Source of the DNA: Symbiodinium natans
Lineage: Eukaryota; Sar; Dinophyceae; Suessiales; Symbiodiniaceae
NCBI GenBank assembly: GCA_905221605.1
Contig: CAJNDS010002570.1
Coordinates: 124,001 to 188,000, forward strand
DNA: 64,000 nt
Direction of reading: 5' to 3'
This document shows, one piece after another, positions 19,587-28,610 of the stretch. Within the stretch, counting starts at the first letter, position 1. Each line of letters begins with the position of its first letter. The position numbers were made by a program, and so were the translations under genes. The notes under the pieces are model-generated. The model was not told where the DNA came from. It worked only from the letters and a program-made list of their open reading frames with translations, and searched no databases.

Positions 19587-21541
19587 CCTTTTGCGGCACG
19601 TGGCAGGGCCGCTGTGCCTTCGGCAATGCCTGCAATATGTCGCACGGAGACACCAACGGTCAAGCAGGCTACAAGGTGCCCACATGGCATGTTTCAGGCT
19701 TTGTTAGGGGGAGTTCATGTCTGTTTTTTTTGGCTGCCAGGCTGCAGAGAATGGCACGTGCCGCACTGAGAAAGTATTTTCAAAGATTGCCAAGCTAACG
19801 TACACGTGGAACTGGCCGGAGGTCTAGTGGCAAGGGCTCTGCCAACGGAGCTAACGGGCAGGACTGCAGGGAGGGAATGTTGAAGGGCCGTTGCTGTTGC
19901 GCTCCTTTCTGCTGCTACGAAGACGAAACCCGCAATGTCCAACACGATGACCAATGTCTCAACCTCAGGCTGCTCACGCGGCAGGCGCGGCAAGGGTCCT
20001 GGTGAGACCTGGAAGTCAGGATGATTGTTTTCGGTGCATGCTGATGCTGAGATACGGTTGGGCCCCGCTCTGGGATGCTCTGAGCAGGTGCGACCGTTTG
20101 CCGCCACTTTCTGCAGGGACGCTGCGCCTTCGGTCCGGCCCTTCGAAGGGGCTCGTGGGCTCATGCCCAGAAGAATTCCTCCAAGCAGAAACCAAAACCT
20201 GCTTGTGAACTTAGGTGACGCGTGTCGCAACCTCCACACGTCTGCCCCTTCCGCGCCTTCCGTCCCGCGGACTCCGGGAACGGCGCCGGGAACGGCGCCG
20301 GGAACGGCTCCGAGAACGGCTCCAACGGCTCCAACGGCTCCATCGGCTCCAATGGCTCGGGCTCCAGCGGCCCCGGGAAGGGCTGAGAGGCCTCGGCCCA
20401 GGCAGGGCCTCTCTCAAGCCATCGTTAGCGAACTACTTCTCTGTCTCTCCGTACCTGAGAGTACTGAGAGTCCCTCTCGAAAGGCCCGAAGAGTCCTGCG
20501 ACTGCGGCATTTGCTTCGAGAATGTGGCTCGACATGCCTCGACAATATGCTGCCGCGTTGCCAGCTGCTCGGACGAACATTCGCTCGAGGTCAAGAAAAG
20601 GGGCGAGCGCTTTGGAATGCTAGAAAGTCGTGGCCTCGGCAACTTTTAATTTATTAATTTTATGATGTTGGTTCTGAGAAGTCTGAGGAGGGGTTGCTTT
20701 GCTTCAAGGCTGTGACCACGCGTTTTGCCTTAGCTGCATCCGCGGCTGGCGGCGGGAGCGCGAGCAGCAGGTGCAGCCCCAAGCATTGTGCAGTTCTTGT
20801 CAGCATTGAGATGTTTCTGTCAGCATCGAAGAGCAGCTCTGCGATCATCTCTGCAAGCATCTGCCAGCCCTGTCACGATGGCATGTTCAATGCCTGGCAT
20901 GGACGAACATCAGCCATGCATGCAGGACAAGCAGAACCTGCGGCTTTGTCCAGTGTGCCGCAATGACGCTCGGGGCAGCAGTGCGACGTAGGAATTCTGA
21001 AGAAACGCGTCTAGAGAGTACTTTGATTCAGAGGTGAGAGCAGTGAGAGCGCTTGCCTTTCGGCTGCTTGTACTTCGTGAGGCAATTTCTGCACAGGCCT
21101 CCATTCCCAATGAGAGTTCTGTTGCACGAGGAATCCTTTTACGTCATACCCACGGACTCCATCATCCTCGATCCTGAGGAGAAGCGCCACCTCCTGAGCG
21201 TAGAGCATGCCCGGGGGGGGGGGGGAAAAGGGGCGGGGTCACAAGCTGAGCAGCCAAAATGGCGAAAGCAACTGTGCCAAGGACAGGTGATCGATCAGTA
21301 CAAGCAGGCTCAGTTCAGAGTTCTTCAACGTACTTTTTCACAGTCCACACCGTGTTTCGCAGTCCCAAGTTTGCCGAATACTCAAGCACTCAAGCGGAGC
21401 AGAGAACAAGAGCGGAGCGGAGAACAAGAGCGGAGCGGAGGAGATGGGCCGCATCCCTTGCAAGCTCTTCGACTACGGACGAGGCCCCTGTCAAGAAGTC
21501 AAGAGGTCGTCGAGAGGATTCGAGAGGGATTCGAGGGATTC

Positions 21542-21578
<37 letters not shown>

Positions 21579-21715
21579 TGAGAGATTTGTCGAAGGATGC
21601 CCAGGGAAGGGATGTTGAGGGACTTGATTGAAAGTGGACCAACCCAAGGCAGCTGTCCCTTTGGCACCAGCTGCTTCTACGCGCACCTCAACCCGGACGG
21701 CCGCGCCCAAAGACA
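19587..21715 (+). CDS. Makorin-type RING/CCCH zinc-finger E3 ubiquitin ligase, multi-exon
   Basis: Makorins combine CCCH fingers with a C3HC4 RING that recruits a ubiquitin-charged E2. Exons in order: 19587-19660 (CCCH finger CGTWQGRCAFGNACNMSH); about 20215-20630, with an Arg/Pro-rich lead, the first RING Cys pairs CDCGICFENV and the makorin motif ERFGMLES; 20709-20770 (CDHAFCLSCIRGWRRE); 20925-20985 (LCPVCRND, last Cys pair); 21131-21199 (FYVIPTDSIILDPEEK, makorin-specific); 21285-21310 (VIDQYKQ); 21449-21484 (IPCKLFDYGRG); 21649-21715 (final CCCH finger CPFGTSCFYAHLNPDG). The order RING, VIP...WxxD-like segment, C-x-YFDxGxG, CPFGxxCFYxH follows animal and plant makorins closely. All RING ligands are present. 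Introns cut the RING twice. The N-terminal start is not resolved. Confidence 0.88.
20277..20345. repeat. 12-bp GC-rich tandem repeat
   Basis: Imperfect copies of GGAACGGCGCCG and then AACGGCTCC. It lies in the open lead of the makorin RING exon, where one frame reads as Arg-rich and another as Thr-Ala-Pro repeats. Confidence 0.75.
21545..21582. repeat. (GA)n microsatellite
   Basis: Purine run in the last intron of the makorin gene. Confidence 0.9.
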
Positions 21716-21913
21716 AAGAGGTTTTCGAAAGAAGATCGGTGCAAAAAGCTGGACATGCAGTTGGGGAATCACATTTGGGGCATCCGCCATGGCTTCAGCA
21801 TGGTGTCCATGTCTCGAGCGTTCTGAGGCACACGATTCATCCCGCCACCGCTGAAGTGGATGAGAGGAGCTGAGGGCCTTGAGCTCGGAGTGTAGATTGT
21901 GCGACATTGAGGC

Positions 21914-21963
21914 ATGTATATATGTATATATATATATATGTATGTATATATATATATATATAT
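21914..21963. repeat. (TA)n microsatellite with TATG interruptions
   Basis: Marks the junction between the end of the makorin gene and the telomere-like repeat block. Confidence 0.9.
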
Positions 21964-23234
21964 GCTACCCCCCCCTCATGTACCCACGCTTTGTGCTTGA
22001 AATTCTGGAAATTTCGGAAAATCTGGGTTTTTAGGGCTTAGCGTAAAGGAATTCGGGAATAGGATTTATGTTTAGGATTTAGGGGCTCTCCTCTTTTGGA
22101 ATTAAGGAACCCCCCCTCTTCAGGGATATGGGATCACAATTTGGGGAGTGAAATTAAGGAAATAATCCGAGCTCCTGTTTAATTGGTGGCCCCCCCCCCC
22201 CACAATAAGGAAAGCAGGGTTCCGCAATAGTTGGACCATGGCCCCGTATGGTTTCTCTATTAAAAAACAATAAGAACGTATTGAAGCCTTAGCAGAAAAA
22301 AAAAGCTTTCCGAAAGGCAGAGTTTCAAAATTTGACAACCCCCCCCAAAAAAAATTTCTTTAAATGTGGAGGGTTTGGCCCATACGAAATCCATCGTAAT
22401 GGAAAGTAGTCTTCCGGCGGGAATCCGGGCAAAAAAAATTTCTTTAAATATGGGGGGTTAAATTAAACAGGAGCTCGGATTAAGGTTTAGGGAGTAAGAT
22501 TTGGGGATCAGGCTCTTTAGGATTTAGCACAGAGGACTTGGGAAATAAGATTGTAAAATGCAAGGGCTCTCCTCAATAGGATGTCAGGATGCCCCTCTTC
22601 AGGGCTTAGGGAATAACATTAAGGGAATAAATGAATCGAGGGAACAAGATGTAGGGACCCCCGCTCTCTGGGATTTAGGATAAGGATTTGGGAAACAGGA
22701 TCCTTAAATTCTAAGGAGCCCCGCCCGAATACTTAAGAAGGTGAGCCCCTGAATCCTAAAACGAATCCTATTCCCTAAATCCTTTTCGCGAAACCGTAAA
22801 GGCTGGGACCCACATCTTACTCCCTTAATGTTATTCCCGAAGTCCTATTCCCTACAGAGGGGCGTCCTTAAATCTTAAAGAGGAGCATTTTCAAAAAGCC
22901 TATCCCCCAAGTCCTTATCCTAAAGCAGGATGCAAGGATGCCTTTTCTTAGGGCTTCAGGAATAACATCAAGAATAAATCGAGGGAACAAGATGTAGGGA
23001 CCCCGCTCTTTAGGGTTTAGGACTTGGGGAATAGGATCCTCAAGTTCCAAGGAGGAGAGCCCCTAAATCTTGAAAAGGAGAGCCCTGAATCGTAAAGACA
23101 AATCCTATTCCCTAAATAATTTTCGCGAAGCCGTAAAAGGTGGATTCTTTTATTTTAATCTTAAAGGGCGGGATCCCGCAATCTTATTCCCATATATTTT
23201 CTCTCAAATCCTATTCCCGAACCCTGGAGGGGGT

Positions 23235-23713
23235 GTCCTTACATCTTAAAGGCAGATCCTATTCACTAATTCGTTCTCGCTGAGCCCTGAAGGGTGGGAT
23301 ACCGAAATCTTCTTCCCCACTCAATCCCGGAATATCTTTCCCTAAGTCCTATTCCCTAAGCCCCAAAGAGGGGTCCGTCCCTAAACACTAAACTTAAGCT
23401 AAATCCGAAAGCAAAAGTGATTTTTATTGCCTCATTCTTTTCTTTAAATCTTAAAGGGCGGGATCCCTTAATCGTCCTTACATCTTAAAGGCAGATCCTA
23501 TTCACTAATTCGTTCTCGCTGAGCACTGAAAGGTGGGATACCGAAATCTTCTTCCCCATCTCAATCCCGGAATATCTTTCCCTAAGTCCTATTCCCCAAG
23601 CCCCAAAGAGGGGTCCGTCCCTAAACCCTAAACTTAAGCTAAATCCGAAAGCAAAAATTACTTTTCTTGCCTCATTATTTTCTTCAAATCTTAAAGGGCG
23701 GGATCCCTTAATC
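23235..23713. repeat. 239-bp tandem duplication within the telomere-like block
   Basis: The segment starting GTCCTTACATCTTAAAGGC at 23235 is repeated from 23474 with few differences, including the unique words ATTCGTTCTCGCTGAG and GGGGTCCGTCCCTAAA. Confidence 0.9.
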
Positions 23714-23965
23714 TTATTCCCTTATATTTACTTTCAAATCCTATTCCCGAACCCTGAAGGGATTCCTTACGTCTTAAAAACAGGTCCTATTCCCTAAATC
23801 CTTCTCGCTAACCCCTAAAGGGTGGGATCCCGACATCTTCTTCCCAACCTTATTCCCAGAATGTGTTTCCCAAAGTCCTGTTCTCTAGGCCCCAAGAGGG
23901 GTCCGTAAATCGTAAAGAGGAGAGTCCCTAGGAGAGCCCCAAATCCTAAGGATGCACGTCTGCAA

Positions 23966-24012
23966 GCCTAAACCCTAAACTCTAAACCCTCTAAACCCTA
24001 AACCCTAAACTT
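23966..24012 (-). repeat. Interstitial telomere-like (CCCTAAA) run
   Basis: Five or six CCCTAAA-type units, some with one-base changes. On the minus strand this reads TTTAGGG. Confidence 0.85.
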
Positions 24013-24250
24013 AAGCCTGAATCCGAAACCCTGAGCCCTACATCGTGGAACTGCGTGTGGGTTAGGGCCTAGAGAGCGGCTTTTCCTTAAGCTAAATCCT
24101 GAAGAGCGGGACCCCTAACTCCTGTCCCCGAAATCTTCTTTTCTTAATGCCCTTCGAATCCTAAAGCGCTAAGCCCACAAGGGTGGGATCCCTTTCCCGA
24201 AAGCTACTTTCCTTAATGCAGCACGATGACACCGATTCAAAAGATGATAT

Positions 24251-24410
24251 GCATTCAAATGCATTCAAAATGCATTCAACTTGAATGCGCTCTTGGATGC
24301 AAGATTCAAGATTCAAGGTGCCCGGAAGAACTTTCCCGGGCATCTTGAATCTTGAATCTTGAACCCAAGAGTGCATTCAAGTTGAATGCGTTTTGAATGC
24401 ATTTGAATGC
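24251..24410. repeat. 160-bp near-perfect palindrome (long hairpin)
   Basis: The left arm 24251-24326 and right arm 24335-24410 are inverted copies, with about six mismatches in 76 positions and a spacer of about 8 nt. The arms contain repeated GCATTCAA and AAGATTCAAG words, so a transcript could form an almost continuous 76-bp stem. It sits directly after the telomere-like block. Confidence 0.92.
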
Positions 24411-25083
24411 GTTTCATCTTGTCTCATCTTGTTCCGGAGCGAAACTTACGTGCTTATGTATACTAAATAAAAGAATATTTCGGGCTCGTCTGATTATATA
24501 TGTTTTGCTGCATTTGGGGCACGCACCCGATCCCAATAACCCACGCGTTTCTGGGGGGGTACCATATATATATATATACATGCATGGTACGGCATGGTGG
24601 GATGTTGTGAGCTGGAGCTGTATGCAACCGTCACTTTCCAAGGCAGCGAGGTGAAGTCGGAAGTGAAGCTCTCCGACTTCTTCGACTGAGGCAGTTTTGG
24701 GGCCGGGGCCTCAAGCCTCTGCAAGCTTTCTTTCACACATCGACACATGCTGCCCCCTCTGCCTCTCCGACGCAGGACTTGCCTATGCCCGCTGATCCCG
24801 CTCGGACCAGAGCCGGTACCAATCCGGCTCAAACCTGGCCTGGCGAGAGGAGAAAAACAGCCAAGCTTGCCAAGCTACCTCCTTGATCCGCATTCAGCGT
24901 TACACACAGGGCAGCAGTTCGGGCGCCCGTTCGAATGGCTGCCGCGAGTGCCGCCGACTGTATGCTTTTTGTCAGGATATAGACTGCTGCTGACAGCTCC
25001 TTCGGGGCATTGCTCCATATAGGTTGAAACAGCTTCAAGCGCATTCGGATTGACGATGTAATGAAGCGTTGATTTTATTCTTT

Positions 25084-25247
25084 CAGTACCTTACAGTACC
25101 TTCCAGTGCCTTCCAGTACCTTCCAGTACCTTCCAGTACCTTCCAGTACCTTCCAGTACCTTACAGTACCTTACAGTACCTTACAGTACCTTACAGTACC
25201 TTACAGTACCTTACAGGACCTTACAGGACCTTACATTACCTTACAGT
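25084..25247. repeat. 10-bp minisatellite (AGTACCTTMC), about 16 copies
   Basis: Tandem units vary at one position: an early group ends TTCC and a later group ends TTAC. The last units carry AGGACC and ATTACC changes. Confidence 0.95.
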
Positions 25248-25752
25248 GAGCGACATGCGATATGCTGCAGAAATAGCCGGATGGCAGACCTATCTTGGGC
25301 ACTTGCGTTCGGTGCTGCAGTGGAATGCTGAGATGCATGCTTGCACACTGCAAGTTCACCCGAGAAAAGCTGAGCTCCCGACGCCAGCTCTCAAGGCAAG
25401 TGAAAGCGTACACCCCGAAGGGCGCCATTACGCAATTCTTGTAGAGTTGTGAGCTGCCTCCAAACCATGGCTTCTGCGGGGGCCATCATGCGGTACTTCG
25501 GCCGGCGCAAGGGCAGCGAAGCGCAGGCGGTTAGCGCATGTCCGATGATGATCTCCCATGTGTGTGGGTGTGCTGCCCTGCTTCTGAGAGGCAGTGAATG
25601 AGGCGGAGGTTCGCGAGGCCTCGGCAGCAGGGGTGGGGGTGCCTCCATTTGGCTGTCCGACCGCCCCCCACGCAAGGTCTCTGTCTACAGCTTGAGAAAC
25701 ATGATCCTGAACGCCGAGAAAGTTATGATCGCTCCAGGTTACGGGCTGGCAT

Positions 25753-26115
25753 TTGGGGAATGATGGCCCGTTTCTGCAGTCGATGGTGCAGTTCGTGGAT
25801 GACGCTGGCACTGCCCCCGGCAGTGCTGCGTCAACGCAACTTCCTCAAAACAACCAACCACAGCCACAGACCAACCCGCAAGAGCACAGTCTTCACTGCA
25901 TCATGGATCGCATGCAGATGCTACACGACCAGCAACTGCAAACATTCATGCACCTCCACCACCAATCTACACAGCTGATCGGGCACGTCATAAATCAGCA
26001 ACAGCAGCTGATTCAGCAAAGCGTTTGCGTGCTGCAAAACCAAGAAGCCAACATCCAGCAGCTCCGCCACATGATCCGCCAACTCCTTTGGATGATGACA
26101 GGAACCTGGAGCTGA
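25753..26115 (+). CDS. Gln-rich open frame, possibly part of a gene starting near 25467
   Basis: The frame reads GNDGPFLQSMVQFVDDAG, then Gln/Asn-rich sequence and a heptad-like Gln/His/Leu stretch (QSTQLIGHVINQQQQLIQQ) that could form a coiled coil, ending at a TGA (26113-26115). Upstream at 25467 an ATG opens a separate coding-like segment (MASAGAIMRYFGRRKGSEA), which could be a first exon. No known family is recognised, and expression is uncertain. Confidence 0.4.
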   Translation: MGNDGPFLQSMVQFVDDAGTAPGSAASTQLPQNNQPQPQTNPQEHSLHCIMDRMQMLHDQQLQTFMHLHHQSTQLIGHVINQQQQLIQQSVCVLQNQEANIQQLRHMIRQLLWMMTGTWS

Positions 26116-26289
26116 GGTGTTGGTGATGAAGGACATTCTGCAGCAACACCCCTGCTTCACGTGAGCCCGGGTTTGCGGCAAATGGTGAAACCTGGGACCG
26201 CTGTCTAGGTTCAGCTTTCGTGAGCGACGATGGCAGAGCACGCAAGGTAAGGGCAGTGTTTCATGCAGCGCACGTTAATTTTTTGCGCC

Positions 26290-26375
26290 TGTCCCTGTGC
26301 CTGTGCTTGTGCCTGTGCTTGTGTTTGTGCTTGTGCTTGTGCTTGTGCTTGCGTGTGCGTGTGCGTGTGCGTGTG
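26290..26375. repeat. 6-bp tandem repeat (TGTGCY/TTGTGC) grading into GTGCGT
   Basis: Variant 6-mers CTGTGC, TTGTGC and GTGCGT in a single run. Confidence 0.9.
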
Positions 26376-27530
26376 AGACTAGCTCAAAGAATGTGGTCAT
26401 ACATTCTTTTTTCAATTTCCTTCAGATCTGTTTGGGCTGCAGCGAGTTCTGAGCGGAGATTATGGTGACTGGTCTGTCCTCTCAGGTCTTGTTTAGGTGT
26501 CCATCCCTAGCTGCTTTTCGTTACAGAACGCCTGGCGGCTGCATGTCTTTCGGAAGCACAGTCTGCGTCGGTCAGAGGTTATTCATCTGACAGCTGTTTA
26601 CTGCATCGATCGCATAATGGCGCCCACATGGTTTTCTCCTTCGGCTGTCGCCAGCTCTGTTCAAGCGCGTGAATAAGACGTACCGAGCACTGCGCGCAGC
26701 TTCACCATGCTGCATGATGCTATACCACTCTGCGCCTCGCCACGCAGTCAGCATAACACCAGCCCTCACCAAAGCTTTTGGGACCTTTCGCGACCCGGTA
26801 GCCTTGCGGGTCGAAGCTTTGTGTGGAGCTGATCCGGGTCCACCTCGGAACCAACATCCTGCTGCCACTTCCAAAAGCGGTAGCTGGGAGATTGCTTGGT
26901 TGTAACTTGTATGTTGGTTTAATTGTGACTTTTGGCTTTTCGGGGCCTGAAATCTTTGCCCCTGCCACGCCTAAACGGAGACAGCCCGAAAAGATGGCAT
27001 GGTGATAGTGCAGGTGTTGGCCGCAAAGCCTTAAGCTGACGTGGCAAGCCTCGAACTTGAACCCTGAAAGTATGCTGGGCGGCAGCCCCAGACCGTGAAA
27101 GTATGTTGGGTGGCAAGCACTGAGCGTAGTGACATCTCACATGTTGAGTGGCAGCCCCTCTCGGACCATAAATGGAGATCTTCTGTAGGAACCTATTACC
27201 TTCAGTGTGTTTTGCTTGGGGAGGGTGCTTTTCACAGCTTTTCACTGCTCTTCTCAGCTTTTCCTCATGGGCCATGTTGGGCCGCCTGCAGTGGCCCAGA
27301 CCGCCGCGCATCCGATGCTATGTCAACACCAAGGCAGGGTCAATGATATGGGAAGAGGGTCGTGTTGCACCTTGCGTTTGCTCTCGTGATCTCTCATGCG
27401 TTTTCAGCTCCGCTGTCAGTTGACCCAGCGGCGCCGGGACTTCGAGGAGAAGGCGCCTCTCATGCATTCAGGAGTCTGAGTCCGGCTCTGGCTTCTCCTT
27501 CTCTTTGCTTCTCTTCACTTCTCTGCGCAG
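26376..27530. other. No supportable gene
   Basis: Only short overlapping frames without motifs. AT-rich islands alternate with ordinary sequence. Probably intergenic or intronic. Confidence 0.45.
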
Positions 27531-27883
27531 GCATATCCAAGGGCCTCGACTTTGGAGCCCAGCCGGCTTCCGAGGAAAGGCCGCCGCGGTGGATGGATGC
27601 AAAGCCCGCAGAGGTGCGCCGAGAAGCCGAAAGATCTCCTCACCTCTCCCACAAAGAGTGCCCCCAAACAATCCCTGCAGACCCGCTCTTTCAAGGAGTG
27701 CCCACCCCCAGAGAATCCGTCCTCAGAGAATTCCTTGAGTGCTCGATGGAGGGCACTTCTCACTTTTTTGCTAGGTGGTTGAACTCGCCACTTCAGAATT
27801 CCCAGCCTTCTATGCATTTTTTCGGGTCTGAAATCCTATGACACCCTCTCACTCTCTCTCTCTCCGTTTCTTTCTCTTCCTCT

Positions 27884-27922
<39 letters not shown>

Positions 27923-28610
27923 ATCTCACGCGCTCATTCAGCCGAGGGGGGTAGCCAAGTTGGATGGCACGAATTCTGCACAGCGTGCCTGGTGGGCCGA
28001 GCGGGCGGCCTCCATTGATGATACCTTCGTATCGAAGCTGCAGGAGGCAAGGTCGGAAACTGGCGACTTGCAGGACCTCTTGGACAAGCATCTTTCAGAG
28101 ATGGACGCTCTAAAGGTGGCCATGCCACGGGCAGATGACTTTCGGCTGCCCCACATCAAGCAACTCATCAAGACCCCGAAGCCCAACCCTGTTCACGAGG
28201 CAACAGTGGCATCCCCGCCTTTGCAAGCTCCCGACAGCCCTTCACCACCGAGTTTCCTCGCCGAGTCCCTTCTCGAGCGGCGTCAGAAGCGGCGGCGCGG
28301 CCGCTTCCTCGGCTCCGACCCCTCTTCCCCCTCTGGCCCCTCCAAGCCGTCGACCTCGGCCGCGCACGTCGAGTCTGAATCTGACGAGGACATGCTCGAC
28401 TCCTCGGAGTCCGACGAGGAGCTCTCCGAAACCTTGCCCCGTGCGGGTGCTCGTGGGCGACTGTCGCGGCGGGCATCGGAGGCGAAAGGGTTCAAAGCAT
28501 CCCAAGCCAAAGCCTCGATGGAGCCCGAGCTCGTAGAGCCGGTGGAGCGGGTGGAGCCGATGGAGCCAATGGAGCCAATGGAGCCAATGGAGCCCGTGCG
28601 CGCCTGTGAG
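27531..28610 (+). CDS. Acidic Ser-rich coding region upstream of the GcvT exons
   Basis: A possible exon at 27531-27755, after CGCAG, reads Lys/Pro/Ser-rich sequence (PKDLLTSPTKSAPKQSL). A (TC)n tract and the acceptor CATTCAG precede a long open exon from about 27942. That exon contains a helical segment (RAWWAERAASIDDTFVSKLQ), a basic patch (ERRQKRRRGRF), acidic/Ser runs (ESESDEDMLDSSESDEE) and a Met-Glu-Pro repeat at about 28558-28593. It stays in frame into the GcvT motifs. Either it is the N-terminal part of one fusion protein, or it ends one gene with a short unseen intron before GcvT. No function is recognised; low-complexity nuclear-protein character is all that shows. Confidence 0.5.
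27843..27916. repeat. (TC)n microsatellite
   Basis: Pyrimidine run just before an exon acceptor (CATTCAG at 27935-27941), which could act as an extended polypyrimidine tract. Confidence 0.9.
28553..28593. repeat. 9-bp in-frame repeat coding Met-Glu-Pro
   Basis: Four or five copies of ATGGAGCCA in the reading frame of the exon that leads into the GcvT domain. Confidence 0.85.

Larger units (their letters stand above)
21980..24200. repeat. Degenerate telomere-like repeat block
   Basis: About 2.2 kb of short, diverged words related to TTTAGGG/CCCTAAA (for example GGATTTAGGG, CCTAAATCC, TATTCCCTAAATCC). The first 0.75 kb is mostly in the TTTAGGG orientation; after about 22735 the CCCTAAA orientation dominates, with a return to the first orientation at about 22930-23040. 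Near 23966-24012 clean CCCTAAA units remain. TTTAGGG is the plant-type telomere repeat, also reported in dinoflagellates. No coding frame is supported. Confidence 0.75.

Noticed and set aside
20025-20657. Long plus-strand frame with Thr-Ala-Pro repeats
   Set aside because: The RING motifs lie in a different frame of the same DNA; this frame is a shadow through the GC-rich repeat.
23966-24012. A real chromosome end
   Set aside because: Gene-bearing sequence continues on both sides for tens of kilobases and the repeats are few and diverged; only an interstitial relic is supported.
25084-25247. CRISPR-like array
   Set aside because: The units are contiguous 10-bp repeats without spacers, in a eukaryotic genome.
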